Positions 29,543 through 38,568 of a stretch of 64,000 nucleotides of DNA are shown here, piece by piece. Source of the DNA: Aquila chrysaetos chrysaetos (lineage: Eukaryota; Chordata; Aves; Accipitriformes; Accipitridae); contig NW_024470394.1 of NCBI RefSeq assembly GCF_900496995.4, forward strand, positions 1-64,000. Reading direction: 5' to 3'. The notes beneath the pieces were generated by a model. That model was not told where the DNA came from and did no database searches. It saw only the letters and a list, made by a program, of their open reading frames with translations. A program made the translations under genes and the position numbers. How positions within the stretch are numbered: position 1 is the first letter of the stretch; every line of letters starts with the position of its first letter.

Positions 29543-29728
29543 CTGGAGCAGGCGGAGCGGCGGGGTGCTCGCGCCCGTGGCCGGGACCCCGAAAGACGTC
29601 GGAAACGCCGGGCGGAGCGGGGTGACCTCCCCCCCCTGGCCAAGGAGGAGCTGGAGCCAAAGAGGAGTCGGGGTCCCGAGGGGGGGACCCCCCGGGACAG
29701 CCCCCCGCCTGGCCCCCATGCCCCGGGG
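29543..29728 (+). CDS. Single internal exon of an unrecognised basic protein (copy 1)
   Basis: An acceptor (TTCTCTTCCCAG) precedes and a donor (GTGAGA) follows an open 186-base segment, exactly 62 codons. The encoded piece starts LEQAERRGARARGRDPERRR and is rich in Arg, Glu and Lys with a Pro/Gly-rich end. This composition is common in nuclear or RNA-binding proteins, but I do not recognise the family. Low-complexity charge and GC-rich codons mean it could also be a fortuitous open frame. The second copy has one extra C within the GGGGACCCC run, which shifts its frame. It lies upstream of tafazzin on the same strand, separated from it by the retrovirus. No partner exon was found in the window. 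Confidence 0.5.
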
Positions 29729-30075
29729 GTGAGAAGGGGAGGCAGTGCTGGGGAGTGGGGGGGGAAACAACTCAGAATTTGGGGTGGGGGGGCCCACGGT
29801 GGGCGGTTGTGGGGTGAAGGGGGGGGGAGTTATGGGGTGAGGGTCCTGTAGGGGTACATGAGGGTGGGTTATGGGGTGGGGGGCTCCCAGGAGGAGCATG
29901 GGAGGGGTTATGGGGTACATGGGGGGGGGGCACAGTGGAGGTGTGGGGTGCAGGCCCAGTGTCATGGGGGTCTTATGGGGTGCGGGACCCTCATGTCCTG
30001 GGAGGTGAGAGTGATGGGGTGTGGGGTTATGGGGCGCAGGGCAAGGCACCCCCAGAACCGGGGGCGGGGGGGTCT
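29729..30075. other. G-rich spacer with repeated TTATGGGGT motifs
   Basis: G-rich DNA containing many TTATGGGGTG-like steps, possibly intron of the preceding exon. It ends abruptly at the retroviral RNase H sequence. The matching stretch in the second copy is 54859-55206. No gene is seen. Confidence 0.5.
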
Positions 30076-31540
30076 CCCCATGGCAAAGTAAATATTTAGA
30101 CAGATTCAAAGTATGCTTTTGGAGTGATACATGTCCATACAGCATTGTGGAAAGAAAGAGGATTATTGTCCTCCCAAGGATCAAATATTAAACACCAAGA
30201 TGAAATTTTACAATTATTACAAGCAGTTCAAAAACCAGATCAGGTAACAATCATGCACTGTAAAGCACATCAAATTGGAAAAACAAAGGAAATTGCTGAA
30301 AATAATTTAGCCGACCGAACGGCAAGAAAGGTAACAAAGGAACGAACATTGTAAATGGCATTAATTCCCTCCAAAACAGTAACTCTCCCTAGAGAAGAAC
30401 CAAAATACTCAGAGGAAGATAATAAGCTAGGTCAATTATTAAATGTTAAGAAAAACCTAGCCGGATGGTGAGTAACACCTAAAGGACAGGTAGTAGTTCC
30501 ACCCTTTTTGATGAGAGAAATAATTCAAACAAAACATCAGGAGTGTCACTGAGGAGCAGAGGCCTTAGTAACTTCCTTACAAAAACAAGTGGTTATCGCT
30601 CAGAATGTTAGGAATAACTAAAATAATAACTGCGAAGTGTAAGGTATGTTTGAAAAATAATCCAATAATCAGGAAAAAGGTTCAAATGGGTCGAATAAAA
30701 TCTGATATAGAGCCTGGAGACTATTGACAAGTAGATTTTTCAGAACTACCTAAACAGAATGGGTATCGGTACATCCTGGTGGGGGTTGATACTTTTACAG
30801 GATGGCCAGAAGCTTTTTCCCTGTCGTTCCACACGAGCAAAGGAAGTAATAAAATGGTTACTACGAGAAATAATTCCAAGATTTAGAGTTCCTATTGGAA
30901 TTTCTTCTGACAGAGGTCCACACTTTGTTGCAGAAGTAGTCCAAAATGTTAGCAAAATTCTGGGTATCACATGGGATTTACATACCCCATGGAGGCCACA
31001 ATCCAGTAGAAAAGTAGAAAGAATGAATCAAACCTTAAAAAGGCAAATAAGCAAAATCTGTCAAGAGACTAATTTAAAATGGCCTCAAGCACTTCCATTG
31101 GCATTATTGCGAATCAGAGTACAGCCAAAGAGTGGAACCTCAGTCAGTCCTTATGAATTATTGTATAGGAAACCTGATAAATCTCCAGAACCAAACCCGA
31201 ACATGCAGGTAAAAGGAAAACAAGATGTGTATAACTATTTGCTTTCCTTAGAAAAAACTTTGACTGCAATTCGGAGAGCAGTGGTGTGGAATAGACCATT
31301 ATCCCTGGAAGTTCCGGTGCATGACTTACAACCAAGAGACTAGGTCTATGTGAAAACGTAGACTTCCGAACCCCTGCAGGAACGTTAAAAAAGGACCCTT
31401 CCAGATACTGTTAACCACCTTCACGGCTATTAAAATTGCAGAATCGGATGCCTGGATACACTACACTCGAGTGAAAAAGGCACCTACTCCATGGAAGATT
31501 ATTAACCGGGATCCAACGACTTTAAAACTGACTCTGAAAC
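30076..31540 (+). pseudogene. Retroviral pol remnant: RNase H end and integrase (copy 1)
   Basis: The RNase H portion carries TDSKYAF and a later HCKAHQ-type catalytic His region, ending near 30354. The integrase follows with a zinc-binding CKVC pair, then the catalytic core: Asp in VDTFTGWPEAF, Asp in SSDRGPHF and Glu in VERMNQTLK, so the D,D,E triad is visible. Defects include TGA in place of Trp just before the core (near 30726), an extra T at the CTTTTTCCC run near 30812 that shifts frame in this copy only, and several upstream stops. Confidence 0.85.
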
Positions 31541-32400
31541 ATGTCTAATTTTTCATATCTGTTTGTGCTTGTTCTTTTTATATTAGTTCGACAGATAATG
31601 ATGGTGGAAACCCGGACTGATTTGATGATTAAAAACAAAAGACAAATAAAAACAGAAAAATTGATTGGCATTCCTGAAAAAAAAAATCCAAAAAAATTTG
31701 ATGTTAAGATTGATTAAGAGATTTGCCAGCTTGCAAAATGTTACCCAAATTACTGCTTGTTTGCCGATACCAAGAGCAGTGAGAGAATCTATTCCTTGGA
31801 AAATTTTAACTATGAATTTAACTACCCTGGAACATAGAAACAAAACCACCTATTGCAAACAAAGGCCAGTGACTAAATACAACCTGGCCATCAGTAGACG
31901 ACAGGCGCAGTTCATTATGAAAAAAAAGAAAACTTAGTATCTTAGTGAGGATGTGAAAAAAAATTTATTATTGTAGTACTAAAGACCCAGCAATCGAAAG
32001 AATTCTTCCTTTAGCTACAGCCTTAAAATATGGCTGCTTGTGTAGAGGATTTAAAAATTCTCTCAAATTAACTGAAACTACTCGAGAAGATATGTCAAAA
32101 GATTAGTTAAGAAAAATTTTTAGTAGATTAAGATAAAATCTGAGCTCTTGGTTACGGTCTCTAATCAAAACTTTGTTTCTGTTACTAATTGTCTTTTTGA
32201 TGATCATGCTACTATATGCTTGTCTAAAAAAAAACAATTTATCAATAGAATTGTAATAAATCGCATGATCATGAGAGAAGTTCCAATTGTTCCACCAGAA
32301 TGCAGTCCACCACCAATATATGTCGAAACAAATATTGACTCTCAGAATAATAATAAATAAATATTAGATAGATGATGTGAAAGTATTGAAATAATTTTCA
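31541..32400 (+). pseudogene. Retroviral env remnant (copy 1)
   Basis: An ATG at 31541 opens a short hydrophobic segment (LFVLVLFILV) that looks like an env signal peptide. Degraded surface-subunit-like pieces follow, including NVTQITACLPIPRAV near 31735 and a YGCLCRGF piece near 32028, in several frames with stops. No transmembrane subunit was recognised before the polypurine tract, so the 3' part of env seems deleted. Assignment to env rests on position after integrase plus these motifs. Confidence 0.6.
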
Positions 32401-32420
32401 ACACTTTCAAAGGGGGGAAA

Positions 32421-33186
32421 TGTTACTGGTTTGTCATTAATTTGTTATTAGTTAGAATTAATCATATTTAGTTTTACTATTTTAGCAAAATCATATGTAT
32501 GTTGTATTTTATATATTAACCGCCAACCAGTGTCTGCTGTAAAATCCCCTGTATAGCCCCGTATCAAGGCCGGAGAAATTGGCTAAAATCATCTAGTAGG
32601 AACATTTAGAACTTAGAGAACAGGATAAAAGAAATACCTGACAACGGGGTGGTGTAAGAGTTGTCGGTACGTTACCTGACAACGGCCTGTTTGGAGCGCA
32701 GCGGCCGATCCCCAAGGATAGAACGTGCGGTACAAGGCTCCTGGAAGGTCCCTGGCTAGAGCCGTTAGAGATAACCGCATAGCTACTGTCAAAAAGGATG
32801 GATTGCGACCGTTGCCGTAACATCGATGAAGAAATCATGAACACTAGACGAACTTTGCTTCATTATAATACCAAAACACACCTCCTAGTCAAAAGCTACC
32901 CGCCTCCAAGGCTTACCACGCCTCGGAGAAACCTTCACTGCGCCTGCGTAAAGGACATTTACATATGCTAATGATTTCCCGGAAGTCTAATGAATATGTA
33001 TAACTTTTCTTGGAAATCTAATGAATATGTACCGATAAGTCTTAATATAAGGCGTATTGTTTTGGAGACAGGTGTGCGTGGTTCGTGAGAGGACTCGCCC
33101 GCGCACCCGGCCGTCAGTAAAGAAGTGTCTGCTTATCTACACTAACTTGGTGTTGATAAGTTCTTCATTCCGAGCTTTTCGGTAAC
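32421..33186 (+). mobile_element. 3' LTR of the endogenous retrovirus (copy 1, 766 bp)
   Basis: The LTR starts TGTTACTGG directly after the polypurine tract and ends CGGTAAC, giving TGTTAC/GTAAC-type inverted termini. A TATA-like AATATAAGG lies at 33044 and a possible poly(A) signal AGTAAA at 33116, the usual U3-R-U5 order. The second copy at 57548-58313 has the same length but starts CG in place of TG. It is in the sense orientation and ends 458 bp before the first tafazzin exon found. Confidence 0.85.
33044..33052 (+). promoter_or_regulatory. LTR TATA-like box
   Basis: AATATAAGG sits about 70 bases upstream of the AGTAAA poly(A)-like signal within the LTR, the spacing expected for a U3 promoter and R region. 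Whether it is active is unknown. Confidence 0.5.
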
Positions 33187-33644
33187 GGCGATGGCGGCGA
33201 TGGCGGGGCGCGCCCTCACGCCTGTGGCAAGCTGGCCCCGTGGCGGGGGGGGGGGGGGGTAGATGCACGCATGTGTGGGGGCACAGGTATCGGGATCTGC
33301 CCCCCACAAAGGGACCAGGCATCGGGATCTGCCGACCCCCCCCGCTCCAAGGAACCTGGGCATCAGGGTGTCCTCCCTGACAAGGACCCAAGCTGGACGC
33401 GTGTCCCCCCCCCCCCCCAAAAAGGACCAGGCCTCAGAACATTTCCCCCCCCACCTCTCCCAGGGGTGCCCCCTCCCGCAAAGGGACAAGGCGACAGGGC
33501 TCCCTCCGCCTCACCTGGCATCCACGGCGAGTACCTGCTGTCAGGACGGCGGCCATGGCTGGAGAGGTGTCCCAACCCCAGTTCCCCCCCCCCACCCCTT
33601 ACTATTTTTTTTTTTTTTTTTTTTCCACCCCCCCCCGGTGCCAG
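33187..33644. other. GC-rich segment between LTR and first visible tafazzin exon
   Basis: Directly after the LTR comes GGCGATGGCGGCGATGGCGG, a CpG-rich stretch that could be a 5' leader or first exon, but no clear donor in phase with the next exon was found. The rest is C-run-rich DNA ending in a T/C tract that forms the acceptor at 33644. A sequence encoding the usual tafazzin N-terminal hydrophobic segment was not found here. Confidence 0.4.
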
Positions 33645-33779
33645 GCTACCTGAACCGGTTGCGGGTGCACAACGCCGAGGTGCTGCACGAACTGGTGGAG
33701 CGCCGGGGGCCCCTCACTCCCCTCCTCACCCTCTCCAACCACCAGTCTTGTATGGATGACCCGCACCTCTGGGGTACGC

Positions 33780-34590
33780 CTGGCTGCGGGGGGGGGGCCC
33801 CAGGGGATCCCAAGGGTGTTGGGGGGGGTCTCAGGGGATCCCAAGGGTGTCGGGGGGGTCCCCAGGGGATCCCAAGGGGTGCTGGTGGGGTGGGGGGGGG
33901 TCTCTGGGGTGCTCTGAGGCTCTGGGGACGTGCTGCGGGGGTCAGTGGCAGCGGTTGGGGTTCCTTGGTGGATATTGAAGGTGTTGGGGGGGTCTCCGGG
34001 GGATCTCAAGGGAGTTGGGGGGGTCCCTGGGGGATCCCAAGGCTGTTGGGGGGGGCCCAGGGATTTTTGAGGGAGCTGGTGGGGTGGGGGGGGGGTCTCT
34101 GGGGTGCTCTGGGGACGTGCTGCGGGGGTCAGCGGCAGCGGTGGGGGTTCCTCAGTGGATATTGAGGGAACTGGGAGGATCCCTGGGGGATCCCAAGGGA
34201 GTTGGGGGGGTCCCAGGGGATCCCAAGGGTGTTGGGGGGGGTCCCCAGGGGGATCCCAAGGGGTGCTGGTGGGGTGGGGGGGGTCTCTGGGGTGCTCTGG
34301 GGCTCTGGGGACGTGCTGCGGGGGTCAGCGGCAGCGGTGGGGGTTCCCCGGTGGATATTGAGGGAACTGGGAGGATCCCTGGGGGATCCCAAGGGAGTCG
34401 GGGGGGGTCCCTGGGGGATCCCAATGGAGTCGGGGGGGGGTCCCAGGGGATCCCAAGTGTGTCGGGGGGGTCCCTGGGGATCCCAAGTGTGTCGGGGGGG
34501 GTCCCCTGGGGATCCCAAGGGAGTTGGGGGGGGTCCCCGGGGGATCCCAAATGTGTTGGGGGGGCCCCCAGGGATTTCTGAGGGAGCTCT
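33780..34590. repeat. Intronic GC-rich minisatellite in tafazzin intron (copy 1)
   Basis: Tandem units of about 30-35 bp with the core GGGGATCCCAAGGG followed by TTGGGGGGGTCCC variants. Longer blocks containing GGTGGATATTGAGGGA recur three times in this copy. The corresponding array in the second copy is about 196 bp shorter, and it accounts for nearly all length difference between the duplicated blocks. Confidence 0.9.
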
Positions 34591-34873
34591 GGGGGGTGGG
34601 TGTCTGTGTCTGGTCTAGGGGTGCTCCCGTGACCCCCCCCCCCGGCTTCTTCCCTCCACCAGGTTCCCTAAAGCTGCGGCACGTCTGGAGTCTGCACAAG
34701 ATGCGGTGGTGAGGCCGGGGGGGGGTCTCGGGGGGGGGGGGTCTCAGGGAGCCCCCTCCCTGCTCACCCCGTCCCCCCCCTCCCCAGGACCCCCACGGCC
34801 GCCGACATCTGCTTCACCCGGGAGCTGCACTCGCGCTTCTTCAGCCTGGGCCGCTGCGTCCCCGTCTGCCGGG

Positions 34874-35560
34874 GTGGGCACTGGGAGGCACTGGGGGCAA
34901 CTGGGAGGCGGGGGGGGCGGGGAGTGCAGGGCGGAGGCAGGGGATCGCCGTCTCTACTGGGGGGCATCCCAGTTTGTACTGGGTCGGGGGGGGGGGGGTG
35001 GTGCTGTGTCAGGCCCAGCCTGGTTTGGGGTGTTCCAGTCTGTACTGGGGCGGTTGCGGCCTGTACTGGGAGCGGTTGCGGTTTACCTCGGGGGAGTGAG
35101 GGGGGGGTGGTTGTGCTGGGCTGGTCCCAGTCCGTACTGGGGGGCTCCCAGTGCGCTGAACTGGTGTCCCCAGGGGACGGCGTGTACCAGCGAGGGATGG
35201 ACTTCATCCTGGAGAAGCTCAACCAGGGGGACTGGGTCCACGTCTTCCCTGAGGGTACTGGGAGAAACTGGGCAACGGGACGCTGGTTTGCTCTAGAGGG
35301 ACTGGGAGCACTGGGGTTGGGGGAAGGGGTTCGTATTTAGGTCACCGAGACCCCCGGGGGGGGGGGGGGGCGGGGGGGGAAACTGGGACCACTAGGAGAG
35401 ACTGGGAGCCTTGGGGATCGGTCTCTCTTCTCCAGACCTGGGTGGAGGGGGGGGGGGGGGGGGGGGCAGATAAAGGGCTGGGGGGGGCCCGGGGGGACCC
35501 TTTTGGTGGCGAGGGGGGGTTCTCCTGTGCTGCCCCCCCCCACGTCCCCATGTCCCCACA
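34874..35560. repeat. Tafazzin introns with ACTGGG repeats and long G-runs (copy 1)
   Basis: Intron sequence on both sides of the 35174 exon is built from short ACTGGGA / TACTGGG steps. The following intron contains G-runs of 15-20 bases near 35355 and 35445. These are candidate G-quadruplex tracts and places where base calling is least reliable. Confidence 0.6.
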
Positions 35561-36551
35561 GGCAAAGTGAACATGGGGCAGGAGTTCGTGCGCTTCAAGT
35601 GGGGTGAGACCCCCCCCCGACCCCCAACTTCTTCTTGACCCCCCCCCTCGCTCCCTGCTTGCCTCCTTTGCCCCTCTCGTGGCCCCCCCACCCCCCCCAA
35701 GGGCTACCTGGTCCCCCCCAAACGCCCACCTTGCCCCCCCCCCAGGCATCGGGCGCCTCCTGGCCGAGTGTCGCCTCGACCCCGTCATCCTGCCCCTGTG
35801 GCACGGGGGTGAGCGGGGGGCCGGGGGGGGGGACAAAACCGAGCGGCCCTCGGGGGGGGGGGGGGATGGGGGACAAAACCGAGCGGCCCTCGGGGGGGGG
35901 GGGGGCAGGAAGAATTGGGGGGGGGGGAGGGATGGGGGATGCAGGCAGGTGGGGCTGGGGGGGGGGAAATACGACTCGGGGGGGTTGTTGTGCCGCAGGG
36001 GGGGGGGGTTGTCGTGCCGCGGCGGCGGGGTGGGGTGGGGGGGGGTTTCTCGCCGCTACTCCACGCAGGTGCCAAGCTGCGCCCCCCCCCCCCCCCGTGC
36101 CAGGCATGAACTGACGTCCTGCCCAACGCCCCCCCCTACATCCCCCGCGTGGGGCAGGTGAGCGATGGGGAGGGGGGTCTCTGGGGTGGGAGGGGCACGC
36201 AGGCGGACCCCCCCCAGGTTGTGGGGCAGGGCTCGGGATGCGCCGTGGGGCCGGGATTACGGGGTGCTTAGCGGGGCAGGGTGGCTTTGGGGTGGCGGGG
36301 GGGGGGGCTGCGGGCTTTTGGGGGGGCTGCGGGGGGGTTACTGACGCTGTCCCGTAGCGAATTACGGTGGTCGTGGGGCGACCGTTCAGCGTCCGGCCCC
36401 TCTTGGAGCGACTCCGGGCTGAGGGTACGTCAACGGTGAGTGCTCGGGGAGCTGCCCCACGGCAGAGGTGGGGGGGCGGGGGGGACACGCAAAATCCGTT
36501 CCGCCCCACGGCTCTGTGGGGTCTGTTCTTGCCCCCCCCAGGTGGAAACCA

Positions 36552-36770
36552 CTAGTTTCCAACCATTAACCATGCCCGCTAAACCACGTCCTGAAGTACC
36601 CCGTCCACTCGCTTTTTGAATACCTCCAGGGATGGTGACTCAACCACGTCCCTGGGCAGCCCGTTCCAATGTTTAACAACCCTCTCAGTAAAGAAATTTT
36701 TCCTAATATCTGACCTAAATCTCCCTTACCTCAACTTGAGGCCGTTTCCTCTCGTCCTAAGCTGCGGGAT
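36552..36770 (-). mobile_element. CR1 LINE 3' fragment, antisense, inside last tafazzin exon (copy 1)
   Basis: On the minus strand this reads as the familiar CR1 3' region: the + strand shows AATACCTCCAGGGATGGTGA, GGCAGCCCGTTCCAATG, AAGAAATTTTTCCTAATATC and CAACTTGAGGCCGTTTCC. It starts right after the first codons of the terminal tafazzin exon and supplies the new stop codon at 36617-36619. Confidence 0.85.
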
Positions 36771-37373
36771 ACCTGCGACGGCGAGGAGGGGCTGGAGGGG
36801 ACTCCTGGGGGTCTCCGCAGGCCGTGGTGGGGGGGTTCATGTCTGCTCTGCGTCCTTCTCTTGCAGCCCTCCTGCCCTTGGCGAAAGACCCTGAACTCTC
36901 TCGGTCAGGACTCCGGCAGCGGAGGCGATCTTCGTCCCGATAAGAGAGATGCCAACATCAGGATGGACCCGAAGCCACCGTGCTGCTGGCCCCTGGCGAG
37001 CCCTGAAGAAGTGAAATCCTCCTGCGGAAAATATTTTAATAAATTTATTTTTTTTTTAATAAAGCTGGAACAACAAGCCCAGTCCCATGCTGTCCTTCCC
37101 ATGGAGACCACCCAGAGCGTGCTGAGCAGACAGGGTCATTCCCGGCTTGTGCTGCTGCCTGCGGGACGGCACGCCGGGATCCGGGGTGTCCTTGCGGAAA
37201 ATTCCCAGCTGCTCCGCTAGACCACAGAACCCGGAGAGGAGGAGGAGGAGAGAAGCTTTAGCCCAGCCCGCCTCTCCTGAGACATCTCAGGGCACGAAAA
37301 GACACCCGTGCTCTGCCAAGCTGGCAAATTGTCATTTGTCCTGGCATCAAAACCCTCTCTTTTTCAGGGGAGG
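36771..37373 (+). other. Probable tafazzin 3' region (copy 1)
   Basis: Unique sequence containing an acceptor-like CTTCTCTTGCAG at about 36866 and a short downstream open frame with no recognised motif, then two AATAAA signals. Likely 3' untranslated sequence of the tafazzin transcript. The same segment occurs at 61690-62292. Confidence 0.4.
37039..37064 (+). terminator. Two AATAAA polyadenylation signals (copy 1)
   Basis: AATAAA at 37039-37044 and again at 37059-37064, the second followed by AGCTGGAAC. They lie about 420 bases after the tafazzin stop on the same strand and are the nearest plausible 3' end signals. Confidence 0.55.
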
Positions 37374-37440
37374 TGTGCTGGTTCGGGCTGGGATAATTTT
37401 CTTCACGGTAGCTGGCATGGGGCTATGTTTGGAGCGGGAA
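37374..37440 (+). mobile_element. Avian ERV LTR start fragment (copy 1)
   Basis: The segment starts TGTGCTGGTTCGGGCTGGGA and continues through TTTTCTTCACGGTAGCTGG and ATGGGGCTATGTTTGG. This resembles the 5' end of a very common avian LTR family that I know from memory; the remainder of that LTR is not seen. Confidence 0.55.
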
Positions 37441-37594
37441 CAAGGGGTTATACCAGATGTCCCGAGTGGGGACAGCCCAAAACTACGTAAGCCAAGCGGG
37501 GCAGGAACAAAACTGCCTCCAGCCACCGCGAGTGGGAACCTGGCAAAGCTGTGGCTGATAGAAAGCTGACAAACCCTGGAGGCAGCAGAAAAGG

Positions 37595-38568
37595 CGGCTC
37601 ACACGTGGTGTTCCCCAGGGCTCAGTATTGGGGCCGGTTCTAATATCTCGATCAACGATCTGGACGCGGGGATCGGGCGCACCCTCAGCAGGTTTGCCGA
37701 CACCAAGTTGGGAGGGAGGGTTGATCTGCTCGAGGGTAGGAAGGATCTACGGAGGGATCTGGACAGGCTGGATCGATGGGCTGAGGCCAATCGTATGAAG
37801 TTCATCAAGGCCAAGTGCCGGGTCCTGCGCTTGGGTCGCACCAACCCCGCGCAGCGCTACAGGCTTGGGGAAGAGCGGCTGGAAAGCTGCCCGGCAGAAG
37901 AAGACCTGGGGGTGCTGGTCGACAGCCGGCTGAATACGAGCCAGCGGCGTGCCCAGGTGGCCACGAAGGCCACCGCCATCCTGGCCGGTATCAGAAATGG
38001 TGTGGCCAGCAGGAGCGGGGAGGCGATGGTTCCCCCGTATTCGGCGCTGGTGAGGTCACACCTCGAGTCCTGTGTTCAGTTTTGGGCCCCTCGCTACGGG
38101 AAAGACATGGAGGTGCTGGAGCGTGTCCAGAGAAGGGCAACCGAGTTGGTGAGGGGCCTGGAGCACAAGTCTGATGAGGAGCGGCTGAGGGAACTGGGGT
38201 TGTGTAGTCCGGAGAAGAGGAGGCTGCGGGGAGACCTCATCGCTCTCTACAACTACCCGAAAGGAGGTCGTAGCGAGGTGGGTGCTGGTCTCTTCTACCA
38301 AGTAACTAGCGATAGGATGAGAGAAAACGGCCTCAAGTTGCACCAGGGGAGGTTTAGTTTGGATATTAGAAAAAAATTTCTTTACTGAAAGGGTTGTCAG
38401 GCATTGGGACGGGCTGCCCAGGGAAGTGGTGGCGTCACCATCCCCGGAGGTGTTCAAAAAGCGCGTAGACAAGGTACTTCGGGACGTGGTTTAGCGGGCA
38501 TGGTTGCCGGTTGGACTCAATGATCTTGAAGGTCTTTTCCAACCGAAACGATTCTATGATTCTACGAA
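37595..38568 (+). mobile_element. CR1 LINE 3' end with residual reverse transcriptase frame (copy 1)
   Basis: A 226-codon open frame (37708-38388) matches the C-terminal part of CR1 ORF2: [52 protein letters not shown] and [20 protein letters not shown]. Just upstream, the catalytic box region reads FADTKL where FADDTKL is expected, a three-base loss of one catalytic Asp. The element ends with the CR1 signature GATTCTATGATTCTACGA. It is 5' truncated, as most CR1 copies are. The frame is identical in length in the second copy. Confidence 0.92.

Larger units (their letters stand above)
30076..33186 (+). mobile_element. 5'-truncated endogenous retrovirus, pol to 3' LTR (copy 1)
   Basis: The element begins abruptly inside RNase H (a TDSKYAF motif whose preceding Tyr codon reads TAG). 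It continues through integrase, an env remnant, a polypurine tract (AAAGGGGGGAAA ending at 32420) and one LTR. Gag, protease, reverse transcriptase and the 5' LTR are absent. Integrase and RNase H motifs suggest a gammaretrovirus-like (class I) element. AT-rich composition contrasts sharply with the GC-rich host flanks. Multiple stops show it cannot make virus. Confidence 0.9.
33645..36619 (+). pseudogene. TAFAZZIN: Tafazzin (cardiolipin transacylase), copy 1, frame broken and truncated
   Basis: Exons with GT/AG borders: 33645-33773, 34663-34708, 34788-34873, 35174-35254, 35562-35603, 35746-35808, 36104-36157, 36358-36435 and 36542-36619. They encode the mitochondrial phospholipid-lysophospholipid transacylase that remodels cardiolipin. 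Visible are the acyltransferase HX4D motif (SNHQSCMDD), the [13 protein letters not shown]-like segment, the [14 protein letters not shown] region, [14 protein letters not shown] and the FPEGKVNM motif. Exon 7 has one extra T (36112) giving ATG AAC TGA, so this copy stops there; the second copy lacks the extra base. The last exon begins GTG GAA ACC, matching the start of the usual final segment, then runs into antisense CR1 and stops at 36619. N-terminal exons are not found. A sequencing error could explain the extra T. Family call is very secure. Confidence 0.93.

Noticed and set aside
29405-30184. 259-codon minus-strand open frame
   Set aside because: It spans the G-rich spacer and the retroviral junction; the corresponding frame in copy 2 is split, and composition is Pro/His repeats.
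35595-36509. 304-codon minus-strand open frame (and 60517-61428)
   Set aside because: Shadow of tafazzin exons and G-run introns; composition is Pro/Gly low complexity with no motif.
36861-37220. 119-codon open frame after tafazzin
   Set aside because: Contains the two AATAAA signals and a T-run; best read as 3' untranslated sequence.
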